Source of the DNA: Aphrophora alni
Lineage: Eukaryota; Arthropoda; Insecta; Hemiptera; Aphrophoridae
DNA: 64,000 nucleotides
Direction: 5' to 3'
Assembly (NCBI GenBank): GCA_963513935.1
Contig: OY740771.1
Span: 12,615,138 to 12,679,137, forward strand
Shown here: piece by piece, positions 55,201 to 64,000 of the stretch
How positions within the stretch are numbered: position 1 is the stretch's first letter
How the letters are laid out: every line of letters begins with the position of its first letter
Notes under the pieces: model-generated
What the model was told of the DNA's origin: nothing
The model's input: the letters and a program-made list of their open reading frames with translations, nothing else
Databases searched by the model: none
Made by a program: the position numbers and the translations under genes

Positions 55201-58200
55201 AGTAAAACAAAACAACAATACAAGAAACACATTATGCTACACTAGTACAGTACTGCAATTTTATACCTGACGGTTTTTCAAAAAAACCGAACATTGTATT
55301 TTGTTTCTTACTGAGAAAACACCGTCTCTTGATTCTTGACTGAACATTTCTTAGCATCAGTATTTCAGCTAATTGTGTGTCATCGTCTTGTTGCTCTAAA
55401 TACTGGAGCAGTGAGCAATTGCATTGATGTGTTGCAAGGCCACTTTGTGTGTCAATCGCGCATGTGCGTATGTTCCTTCTTCCTCTTTGCTCTTAGTTTG
55501 CCCCTCTTGCTTTGTCTGCTATTCCTTGGTCCGCCAGTTCCTTGAATCCCAGTTCATTAGCGTCACAGTCCAATCACTCTCAGCTCTACTGCACAACTTC
55601 GTTACCGTAGTTTTACTAGTTGTTATCCGTACTAAACAGGTAAAGAGAGCTGTAAAATGTTTTTACTTATTTTTTACACAAGACTCGCGGATTATCTGCG
55701 AAGCGGATAATCGGGAGTACACTTTACTACGAAAAATGTGAAAAAGTACAGCAATCCAGTATGCATGCCTACTGTAACAACTGCAGTCATTTGGAATTGC
55801 CTGTCAATGTAGATGAGACTAAGTGCTTAATACATGATAACTACGATTAATTGCAAAACAAAATGGAGGCAGGCATACATAAAAAATTAAAATCAAAGTT
55901 GCCTGCTCCACTTCATCATGAATTAATTTTAACACAATGGAGTACTGTGTTTTCTATGCCGTTGAATAAGACCTATCCATGAAATCACATCAATGACGTT
56001 CAATGACTTAAACCTTTAAGTTTCATTAGGTTACAAAATAAATAAAAAATTTCATAACAGTTACACCATTTTGTTAACTATGATTTCCAGTTATATATTT
56101 ATTTAAGATATATATTTTGTTGTTTAAAGACAAAAAACCTCTAAGTCATCATTGCTTTATTAAAAAAAAGAAGCGAATAAAAAAAAAGACTGTTACCCTT
56201 TTAATACTCTAGCACCAGGGTTGGAAAAGTATAAGAGTTGGTCAATAGAGACTAGATACGAAAGATGAAAGTGAGGGATCTAACCCGAGACTACATAAAA
56301 AAAATTTATAGATCCAGCTCGGTTCCCTTCCGTACTCATCATAAGTGAGTCCCTGAGGGTACAAATTAATATAATTTTTATGTACCTATGTAAATCCATT
56401 AATGAATTAGGAAAATTTGTTACTTGCCTGACCAATCTTAATTGTAAACTTTCCTGTTACAGCTGTTTCACCTATCTTATCAGCCATCATCAGAACAAAC
56501 ACTCATTGTATTAACAATTTGTCAAACATTAAAAACACTTATATACACACATCTTTATAAGTTTAAAATTGTTTAAAAAATAAATATTTTTATTATTTAT
56601 TTTTATTTACAAGTTAATTATTTTTTTAACTTATAATGTTTTAAACAGCTGTAAACAGGAAAGTTTACAATCAAAATTGGTCAGGCAAATAAAAAAAACT
56701 TTATAAATATTATAGTGAGCAAGCAGTTAGGGTAATATCACAACAAAATAATGAATTAGAGTAACATATAAACAGTATTTAGATTGTTTATGCTTCCTAT
56801 TCATAGAACCATTTCATTAGTATAAAAAGAAATTTTTGTACAACAGAGATATAAGACCTTACCATAATAGCTTTTTCTGCTTCTTCCACATTCTTCTTTC
56901 TATTACGATCATTTATATAACTAATACTAGATATCGTTGATGTTCGCATTTTGTCCAGTTCATTAGCTCTTTCTTCAAGTTCGTGCAATTTTTGAGCAAT
57001 GCGTGCAGCTTCCAATTCATCTCCTCTGGAAATATAAAAATATATATTTGAAATACTATAATTTCCTAATTATAACTTATGAATATATAAAACAAAAATT
57101 AAATCTTACTTTGATATTGCCATATCTTTGTCTTTCATTAGTTCAGTCTTTTTCATGGCATAATTATATGGATTTTGTTTGAAACGTTCTTTTTCACGAA
57201 CAATCTGAAAAAAAAATTAACCTTATTAGAAGTGTATGAATAAATATAGTTACATTGTATGAGAAAACACAAACAATATAATATGAAACTTTTTAGATAC
57301 TGGGCTCCCAATGCATTCATTAATTTATTTTAACAAACTCATAGTTTTCAATGTTAAATTGTCAAAAATATGTATTTAATAAAAAATATTAGAGTAAAAC
57401 TATGGGATAAATCAAATTAATATAGCCAGAATAGCATTCAATTCTATGAAAAATTATTACGGGTCCAAAATCAGAAATATGACAAAATTTAATTAAACTA
57501 AAATTCAGATATTTTACTGCGCTAATTAAATTTATTTAAAAGTATTAAGAACAATTTTATTTTTTCACTTATGAAACTATGAATTTAAAAAATTATTTTG
57601 AGAGCTTATATCTCCAAACAATTGCATATTTAAAAAAAAAATTCTTCTAATTTTAATTTCAAGCAAAGAAAATGATACAAAACAGTTGATATTCAGGGGA
57701 TAAGATCCTATAATAGATAGTTTTTCAACATTTTTAATATTTGCCTGACAACTACTGAACAGACTTTTTTGATAACAGTTTTGGTTAATTTTGGAGATAG
57801 GTGAGTGAGAAAATTTGTGTAACGTTTACTTTTAAAATTTGCAACGGTAGCGAGAAAATGCAATTGCAGGGGTACGATTTGGATGGTTCGTGGATCTACT
57901 TTGGTAATGCATTACCGGGTCCCGATCGCGTGGTAAAATTAATATAACTACACTGGGCGAATCTCAACTTAGGCTAGCCATTTTTGACGAGTATTACTAC
58001 AGACTAATTAACTAAAAATAAGAGAGTTACACTAATACCAATATTAATATTAACTACACTGTATTGCAACAACATGTCGGTCTATAGCAGGGCCTAACAT
58101 GGCCGCGTATAGTTCTACTAATAATTTTACGATAACCCAAAATTTTACGATGTGCCCTGATATAAACCCTAGGGCCGTACCGGCCCTATTCCTTTGGGTT

Positions 58201-61200
58201 TAGCAAGGTATGATAATGAATATGGCACTATAATAAATTTAGTAACAACGCTATCAGACGACTTGACTCACAGCTGTCTCAAGCACTACTCTTCTTATCA
58301 GCTCTGGGGGGGGGGGGATATATCAGATTCACGAAGGGGAGGGAGGAGTGGTGACTAAACACCACAAATTATGCTATGTTTTTTTAGTGAAATATTCAAA
58401 TTAGTAGTTGTTTTATTTTATTTTTGTATGTATTTCGACTAGAAACAACAGCCACCATGCCTTATCAATTGGAGAAAATAAATATAAAATGAAATTTTAA
58501 TAATTCAGAGGAAACACAACCCGACTAGATGGCTTTTCAGTTGGGTAATGGGCATTCATCAGATCAAGTTCTATAGCCTTCACAACCAAATCTTCTACCA
58601 AAAATAGCACTCTAATTTACCTCACGATGTTATGCCAACACCATAACTTTTAATTCCATGGCTGTTGAATCAGGTACTTCTAACATATCAAGGAAGAGTA
58701 GTGTTACTCACTATATCACCTAGGTTCCAAAGACAAATTAAAACTATTAATTAAAATAAAATTACCTTTTCTATATCTTCTTCCTTAAATTCATATATTA
58801 AAGCTTCCTTAATGTCCTTAAGTTTATGTTCCAGTTCTTCATGTGTAGGTGCAGATATACCTTGAAGAGCACATGTTTCCTTCCATTTAAAGAATTCACT
58901 TTCAGTAAACTCTTGATTGCTAACAAATTCCAATCTAAATACCCTTTCCTGTGCACCATGCCTTAACTTCAGACCCTTGTTTGTTCTTGTTGATCCTAAC
59001 TGATATATTTTAGCAGTCTCACATACACCGCTGATCTCGGCTACCTTAAAAGCAAATCAAATTTTAACATAGTTTTATATTTTAGCCAACATGAATGCAT
59101 ATTTAGATAAAGCACATATTTACCTTATTGGGTTTATCAACAATTTTACTTTGTCTCATATACATACTATCCCCAAAAAAGTGAATTTTGGAACAGTGGT
59201 CATCTGTATAGTTCTCTGCAGCCTAAACAAGTTAGTTGACTGATTTTGTATTTGGGTATATTTTTTGCCTTACCTCAAGACATTTTCCCTTTTCAATAAC
59301 AATATTTAGGAATAACTAGCAAAAATATCAAAATTATGATTTTTATTAAAATTGGCTCAATACCATCATAAGCCTGCATAGGCAAGCTAGAGACTGGTAG
59401 AGGAAGAGCATGTGTTGGCAGATGGTCAAAAATAGAAGGAGTTGTGCTAGACATTTGCCAAGGCAGAAATGTCAAAAGATATAGTGGAACCTTACTAATT
59501 TGAATCTTAGGGAGAACAATAAAAGTTCAAATTATTGAGTATTTCAAAATACCGAAGTTCGGCTTATCAAGGGTAGCTTTTATAATCTTTGATTTATAAA
59601 AATTCAGGTATGCTAGGCTTTAATACTGTAGTCATTTTTGTTTTTCAAAATTATCAAAAGATTGTTGGTTGGTATGCCGAACTCCCATATCACATTTTTA
59701 TTATCTGTGTTAACACCTCCTATAACTTTCGGTTTGTCTTTGTATGGAAGTATTTTGTGTACGCATTTTGTCATCGCATAAGGCCTTCCTTATTCGATAA
59801 AGAAACATTAACTAAAACACATGAGAAACACTAATGACAGCCACTAAAAAGTACAGTAAATAAACATGCTCTATTAAACCTCCAAACTCGGATTAGACAA
59901 TAATAGGACACATGGTGTGGATTACACGTTATAACATGAACTGATTCAAATAACTGAGATGTCTGGTTTCCCATTCGATTTATCAAGACAACTTCGATTT
60001 GTAGAAGCCTTATAGCCCAAAACTTCGATTTATAGAGGTAAGATAATAATGGGAGAAGATAAGCAATTTTAAGGGGAATGGAAAAAATTCGATTCATCAA
60101 GGAATTCGACTTAACAAGGACCAAATTAGCGAGGTTCCACTGTGTAAAAGAAACACAATTAGTTTAAAAAATAACTCCTGGAGGAACATAGTTCATTTGA
60201 GCCCAGCCAGAATGTCCTTCTGCAACTCCATACCTTTCTTTGTGTGTATTTGTTTTAGTGGGAATGTATATATTACTGTTAATTTGACAAATCTTACCCT
60301 CGGGGGCTCACTTTAGTGAGTACGGACTTGACAATTCTGAGGAGACCTAGCTGGATCTACACTTTATTTCACATAGTTGTGGATTAGACCGCTGTCTTTC
60401 ATCTTTCCTATTCGCCCTCTCTTGACCAACTCTTGTTCTTTCCCGACCCTGACACAATTAGAAAATCAGAACAATTATTCATTATGTTTTCCTTTTTGTT
60501 TTTTTATAAGGTGACGGTGACTGAAAGGTTTTTGCCTTTAAACTTTCCTTTCTTTTATCCAACTTTATCAAAATTTGGAAAAAATATACATCCATTCTGT
60601 CATTAATACATATTGAACTTGACTTGTGAATAATATTAGATAGAATAAAACTCGAACACAAGATCTCATAAACATTATGTTAACGTAATCAAACACGTTT
60701 CAACGACAAAGTTTTGGCATCCTCAGTGAGACATGAGCTATAACAACTAAACTATAACTTATTACTTTATATTGTTTATATTAATTAATAATATAGTTTA
60801 GTTATATTATAGCTCATGTATCACTGAGGATGGTGACTTTGTTGTTGAAACACATTTGATTAAGTAAACATAATTTTTGCGAGACCTTGTTTTCAAGTTT
60901 TATTCTATCATCCATTCTGTCATTAAATTTCTTTTTAAAATTATCCCTCTAAGAGACTTTAATTTTGAAAAGTAAAGTGGATTTAAATGTTTTGTACTTT
61001 TAAACATAGGTGTAGTTCCTATCAATGTACATTAATGACTGAACAATTTTTATTTTGTATTGTGAGTTCATTTAAAAAAAAAAATCTTTTTTTTTTTTAA
61101 ACTTTAGATGTTCTACAACATATAATTATTTAATTATGTTTAATATTTAAAATAAAATGCATTCTATACATTGCATAAACATTTTTACCAAAGTATGAAA

Positions 61201-64000
61201 TAAAATAATTTTGTTAGATCTTTACTCCTTTACTCCTGTCCATTTTGTAAAATACCTACAGTTCTTCAGGATAAGTATTAAATGAACAGATTTGCTTAGA
61301 AAATTATTTATTTTTTAGAATATAAAAAATATGAAATGAAAAAAATAGGATGTGTGTGTGTGCGTACTAAATATTTACTGAAGTAAATGAACTCAACCTA
61401 ACCTGAAAGCCATTGAAAACCGGTATTCCAAACTCTATAGAATGCCTAGACAAAGTATGAAATAGGTTTTTTCCATATTTTAGGCAATTTATATAATACC
61501 TGGACATTATATACAATTCTTGTTTTAAAAAATTGCTGGTAACATATATACATATTTTGAACTTATTATTTTGAAAACGCTTGAAAACAAAGATAACTGA
61601 GTTCAATTTACCTATATCAAAGTAAAAAATTTATGGCCATTAGTTTCAATTCATGTTAACCTATTTTAGAAATATATTTGGAAATTTTAAATGTTTTATG
61701 GTATCTTTGTTATAAAATAATTGCTGAAGTATGACAATATTACTGAAATTTTGTTTAATTATATGTAGAATCTCTCATATTTCATACCAAAGTACAATAA
61801 AAACTAATCAAAAAAGTTCAATATTTTTGCAATGACCATACTTACTATATATTGTTTTTTGGGGAAAGAAATAAATTTAAAAAGAACATGATAACAGATT
61901 TGTTGGGATAAATGATGTTGGGTAAAACTTTGTATAAGTTCTTTGTTTCGTGTGGCAACTTTTAAGATTTCAGTCCGTAAGTTCTCTGACATCCCAATTC
62001 AATTTGAACATATTCTTCAATCTTCTCTGATTTACCTCAACCTTTATCACACAATAGTATTGCCAGTCCATGCTAAGTTGAGCCAAGCCAAGCTGACCGG
62101 AAAAGCAGCGAATGAATAGAAGTGCCTAGTTAGTCATGCTTTACCGAATATCCAACTTGAAAAACAAAAAGTCAATCTGTCATTAGACAAACCAGTGTTT
62201 GTCTCATGTTAAACGGGCTACTTTAAACTCTAGAAATAAATGTGTTTGGCTTTAAACTCTCTCACACAAATTAGTCCGGTAACACTATTTGGAAATAAAT
62301 AATCAGGGTGTATGAATATTAATAATTTTTTTTCATATAGGTATGTGCATATAATTGTTATAATACATTTTTACCTTATTTAAATGTTTAATATATACAG
62401 TTTACAGTGATTTGTAGGTACATTTTCCCTCAATCGCTCAGTTGGCTTCTGGGGGGAACTTCCTAAGCCTTGATTTCGTCTTCGTCCTGTTCGCCATCGT
62501 TCTAAGTGTCATCTCAACTATTTTCACTGTTGAGATTCACAACAATGTGGTTTTCATCCATGAAACTTTTGACAACGTTATTCAACTCCCACGATGAATC
62601 CTCAAGTTTTCTTAGATGCTCAACAAAGCTCTACCATATTTCGGGTCGCAGGTCTATTATGTTATTGTTTAACAAATCTTCACATCACATATGTTGCAAG
62701 AAACATTGTGCAGTACGACATTACTCCCTTATTTTCCCCAAGCCAATTCAATAGGATTCAAATCGCAGTGATAAGGAAGGTGGAGTCTTAAAATCGTATG
62801 TCTAGAATGAGCAGACATCTAGTGAACTACATATCTAGAAGCTCATGAGACAAAAACTGATTTGTTCGTCTAATGATGATGATAGCAATAGCCTAAATCA
62901 TTTTTACAAATAACCTAGAATGATTCAATTTTGGTTTTCTTGTGAAACATTTGACTAATGAGCATTAAACCTGCCAAACACTTCTATTCATCCCCTGACC
63001 CTCCGGCCAGGTAGGCTTGCCTCAATTTAGCATGAGAAGAGCTTTAGACAGTTCTCATTAATCTCATGCCATTACACGGATTCATTGGACTCAAGGATCT
63101 TCATTCTGTGCTGTACTGGGGCGGAACATTACTACTGATTCTATTCTTCTCTCACATTTTATCAAAATCTCTCCATAATTTGGATTCAGAAATGGTTTTG
63201 TTTTGCATAAATCATAGATGTTTCATCTATGAGCCTTGCTTTGGGTGCTAAGGAGTTTACGGTTATTTATTTTTATGGAGTTTTGTATAAACCTAATGAT
63301 GACTCATTAAATTCAAAACTGCCAGACCATTATGAAAGATACGTTTTAAAAGTGTTATATGTAAATAATATTAAAATAATTATGTCCTTCTTGTAAACCA
63401 TAAATAATACATTTGTTTTTTTATATAAATATGACTGCTTCTGTATTATTTTGTGATATTTGAAAAAGTATATAAAAACATACCCTGTAAACTGGTTTTC
63501 CATCATGGTTGCCAATACCTATTCTTACAAAGCATCCTTGAACCACACGGTTAAAAAATGGCAAATGAACAAACCTAAACAGAAGACATTATTAAATTGT
63601 ATTACATAACAATACAATAACATAATATGTTATTACACAAATGTTTTAAACTAAACATTATACAGAAATAGTGTTTTAATCATACTAAATTTAAAAACTT
63701 TATTTATTTTATAATTATTAAATGAATCAAATATTTACTTGGTTTATAATAAATTAATATGTATAAACGCCTAAATTAAGAAGAAGAAAATTACGTGTCC
63801 AAAAATTTTCCCTTGTCAATTTTAAGGCACTCTCCCCTTTAATACACATTAATTTCAGAAATTATGACATTAAATGTTAATAATAATGGACAAAAATAAT
63901 AAATCACCTTTCCATTTTATGCCTTGATAATCTTATTTTGTTCAATTCCTCTTTGTTTGATATATACTGAACTTTCCTTGTCCTTGCTTTTGAACTTGCA
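47071..64000 (-). CDS. Rtf1: Rtf1, Paf1-complex-associated elongation factor, 3' part (8 exons)
   Basis: Rtf1 acts in the nucleus with RNA polymerase II. Its Plus3 domain binds phosphorylated Spt5, and the protein promotes H2B ubiquitination and Paf1C recruitment. Exons on the minus strand are 63908-64000 (continues right), 63484-63574, 58766-59044, 57110-57204, 56863-57025, 53761-53910, 49580-49763 and 47071-47177. They join in frame. In order they give the start of Plus3 ([16 protein letters not shown]), the Plus3 core ([49 protein letters not shown]), a basic helical region, the block [42 protein letters not shown] and the end [16 protein letters not shown] followed by TGA. These match animal Rtf1 from memory. 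The N-terminal half, including the histone-modification domain, lies beyond 64000. The introns contain most of the transposons of this half of the window. Confidence 0.95.
47630..48317. mobile_element. pogo/Tigger-like MITE 1, 688 bp
   Basis: The ends CAGTAGAACCCCTCTTAACC and the inverse of gttaacagaggttctactg are flanked by TA (47628-47629 and 48318-48319). The interior near 48090-48210 has two direct units of about 60 bp sharing cgccgacaatg, atcgac/atcgaaa and gtttgactcgccgctgcttt. ORFs at 47779-47961 and 47906-48277 are not transposase. It lies just 5' (on the plus axis, right) of the last Rtf1 exon, inside its last intron. Confidence 0.88.
49088..49290. repeat. SINE-like repeat (family S, copy 2) with (GA)n
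   Basis: The start ttgaatacttaaatagcatc then agggttga corresponds to the aatactctagcaccagggtt part of the copy at 56200. The GA tract at 49116-49241, interrupted by gtgtg and gggtt, replaces the middle. Then aaatctgactaggatccctc follows. Confidence 0.5.
49116..49241. repeat. Interrupted (GA)n microsatellite
   Basis: About 126 bp of GA dinucleotides with a gggtt interruption near 49130 and gtgtg near 49157. Confidence 0.97.
49580..49763 (-). CDS. Rtf1: Rtf1 exon g
   Basis: 184 nt: a Gly/Asp/Lys-rich low-complexity part, then [20 protein letters not shown]. Donor gtaagt, ends in phase 1. Confidence 0.94.
49764..53760. other. Rtf1 intron, no other gene recognised
   Basis: AT-rich sequence with a (TA)n run near 52708-52728. 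ORF 50878-51084 has no recognised domain. Confidence 0.7.
53761..53910 (-). CDS. Rtf1: Rtf1 exon f
   Basis: 150 nt, phase 0: [30 protein letters not shown] and a tail ending NLTST. DPFTRR is a conserved Rtf1 block. Donor gtaagt. Confidence 0.94.
54577..54905 (-). other. Unidentified acidic ORF in an Rtf1 intron
   Basis: An open minus-strand frame runs through [20 protein letters not shown], then [15 protein letters not shown], then an acidic run ([19 protein letters not shown]), then [20 protein letters not shown]. It looks like real protein sequence in its first 75 residues. It is not part of Rtf1, because exons e and f join directly in the conserved order. It could be a fragment of a retroposed or transposon gene. 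Unidentified. Confidence 0.3.
54975..55724. mobile_element. pogo/Tigger-like MITE 2, 750 bp
   Basis: The terminal inverted repeats share gtactcccgattatccgc, with TA flanks at 54973-54974 and 55725-55726. There are extra internal copies of the same word set near the ends (atcgcggataat on the left, gcggattatctgcgaag on the right). No transposase is encoded. Confidence 0.88.
56100..56365 (-). repeat. SINE-like repeat (family S, copy 3)
   Basis: It runs from tgttgtttaaagacaaaaaa through gagttggtcaatagagac, gatctaacccgagact and tagatccagct to gagtccctgagggta. The reverse complement matches 60290-60560, so this copy defines the family without the GA expansion. Confidence 0.65.
56422..56690. repeat. 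Foldback repeat with ~47-bp arms
   Basis: The left arm 56422-56468 (acttgcctgaccaatctta, actttcctgttacagctg) is the inverse of the right arm 56643-56690. The core of about 175 bp is AT-rich. Confidence 0.75.
56863..57025 (-). CDS. Rtf1: Rtf1 exon e
   Basis: 163 nt: completes Lys, then [40 protein letters not shown] and [14 protein letters not shown]. Probably coiled coil. Donor gtaagg, phase 0. Confidence 0.95.
57110..57204 (-). CDS. Rtf1: Rtf1 exon d
   Basis: 95 nt: [20 protein letters not shown] and [11 protein letters not shown] plus two bases. Acceptor tttttttcag, donor gtaaga. Corresponds to the basic helix after Plus3. Confidence 0.95.
57880..58330. other. CpG-containing, GC-richer block in an Rtf1 intron
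   Basis: Between exons c and d the sequence contains several CpGs (taccgggtcccgatcgcgtg, catggccgcgtatag, gggccgtaccggcc) and ends in a G12 tract near 58307. No ORF or motif was identified. It could be a fragment of a repeat or a local regulatory region. Confidence 0.3.
58766..59044 (-). CDS. Rtf1: Rtf1 exon c (Plus3 core and after)
   Basis: 279 nt, phase 0 at both ends. Encodes [55 protein letters not shown] and a tail ending EFKEEDIEK. This is the most conserved part of the gene in the window. Confidence 0.96.
59124..59222 (-). CDS. Rtf1: Candidate in-frame 33-codon cassette exon within Rtf1 Plus3
   Basis: The acceptor is cttgtttag and the donor is AAG|gtaaat. The 99 nt are open in exactly phase 0, the phase of the surrounding junction, and encode [20 protein letters not shown] and [13 protein letters not shown]. 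Inclusion would insert 33 residues between VYR and VAEI, which are adjacent in animal Rtf1. The main isoform therefore probably skips it. The polypyrimidine tract is weak. It may be a cryptic open segment, an alternative exon or a transposon-derived exon; the peptide was not recognised. Confidence 0.35.
59482..60142. mobile_element. pogo/Tigger-like MITE 3, ~661 bp
   Basis: The ends tagtggaaccttactaattt and the inverse of aaattagcgaggttccactg form imperfect terminal repeats. TA precedes the left end, while the right flank is tgta, so the duplication is blurred. The right half repeats a short unit (acttcgatttatagag, attcgattcatcaagg, attcgacttaacaagg). ORFs inside are not transposase. Confidence 0.8.
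60290..60560 (+). repeat. SINE-like repeat (family S, copy 4)
   Basis: taccctcgggggctcacttt, then agctggatctacac, then cctctcttgaccaactcttg, then gactgaaaggtttttgcctt: the same order as the reverse complement of 56100-56365. No clear tRNA-like promoter was identified, so 'SINE-like' is by size and copy behaviour. Confidence 0.6.
60607..60907. repeat. Foldback insertion flanked by an ~18-bp direct repeat
   Basis: The arms 60640-60763 and 60790-60907 are inverses with some divergence (tagaataaaactcgaacaca; catcctcagtgagacatgag; tcatgtatcactgaggatg). The sequence catccattctgtcattaa occurs at 60589-60606 and again at 60908-60925, which looks like a target duplication. Confidence 0.65.
62480..62805 (-). 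pseudogene. Tc1-like transposase C-terminal remnant
   Basis: The minus strand reads [20 protein letters not shown] followed by AWGK and a stop. After frame changes come [19 protein letters not shown] and an acidic tail. The block LPPYHCxLNPIEL(I/V)W is the end of a DDE endonuclease domain common in insect Tc1-like proteins. Multiple stops and shifts make it non-functional. Confidence 0.75.
62810..63483. other. Rtf1 intron, nothing else recognised
   Basis: No further transposase blocks or exon-like segments were seen. ORF 63066-63251 is unspecific. Confidence 0.6.
63484..63574 (-). CDS. Rtf1: Rtf1 exon b (Plus3)
   Basis: 91 nt: completes Arg, then [20 protein letters not shown] and [10 protein letters not shown]. 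Acceptor tctgtttag, donor gtatgt; ends in phase 0. Confidence 0.93.
63908..64000 (-). CDS. Rtf1: Rtf1 exon a (partial; start of Plus3)
   Basis: Encodes [20 protein letters not shown] and LSRHKMER. It ends in phase 2 (AG|gtgatt) and continues beyond the right edge. Confidence 0.9.

Overview
This is a eukaryotic, AT-rich, intron-rich and transposon-rich genome segment, almost certainly from an insect. Coding exons are short islands with canonical GT/AG introns of several kilobases. Most long ORFs are repeat-derived or chance. Recurrent TAGGCCTA words, DUF4817-type and other Tc1/mariner remnants and many foldback elements are compatible with a hemipteran, but the species cannot be fixed from sequence alone.

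Two conserved host genes are recognisable, both on the minus strand. (1) 867-990 is the second coding exon of cofilin/ADF (twinstar). It starts directly after the initiator Met. The best match for the Met exon is an ATG immediately followed by GTAAGT at 32675-32677, in a less AT-rich, CpG-containing region (about 32540-32900) that looks like a promoter. If this is right, the first intron is about 31.7 kb and fills half the window. The remaining cofilin exons lie left of base 1. (2) 47071-64000 is the 3' part of Rtf1, a subunit/associate of the Paf1 transcription-elongation complex. Eight exons join in frame from upstream of the Plus3 domain to the conserved C-terminus [16 protein letters not shown] and stop; the 5' part lies beyond 64000. 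A ninth, in-frame 33-codon open cassette with good splice signals (59124-59222) falls inside the Plus3 domain and may be an alternative or cryptic exon.

The cofilin intron (991-32674) is a graveyard of mobile DNA. It holds a 461-bp TA-flanked MITE, composite foldbacks, a (GA)71 microsatellite, a degenerate mariner (17581-18813) and, most interesting, a 3.1-kb element at 25499-28620. That element has 13-bp terminal inverted repeats, a 6-bp target duplication (CAGTGG), six copies of the palindromic motif GTAACTAACGTTAC near its ends, and an intact 332-codon ORF. The ORF has the basic N-terminus and the SHGKG/DGIGG C-terminal region of an insect/cnidarian transposon-protein family, apparently without the middle.

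The intergenic stretch 32.9-46.5 kb holds two more copies of a foldback family whose three copies all have perfect 8-bp target duplications, plus two broken transposase genes, tandem duplications and a long hairpin. The Rtf1 introns carry three different pogo/Tigger-like MITEs, several copies of a SINE-like repeat in which the (GA)n tracts arose, foldbacks and a Tc1-like transposase tail. No rRNA, functional tRNA or CRISPR array was seen.
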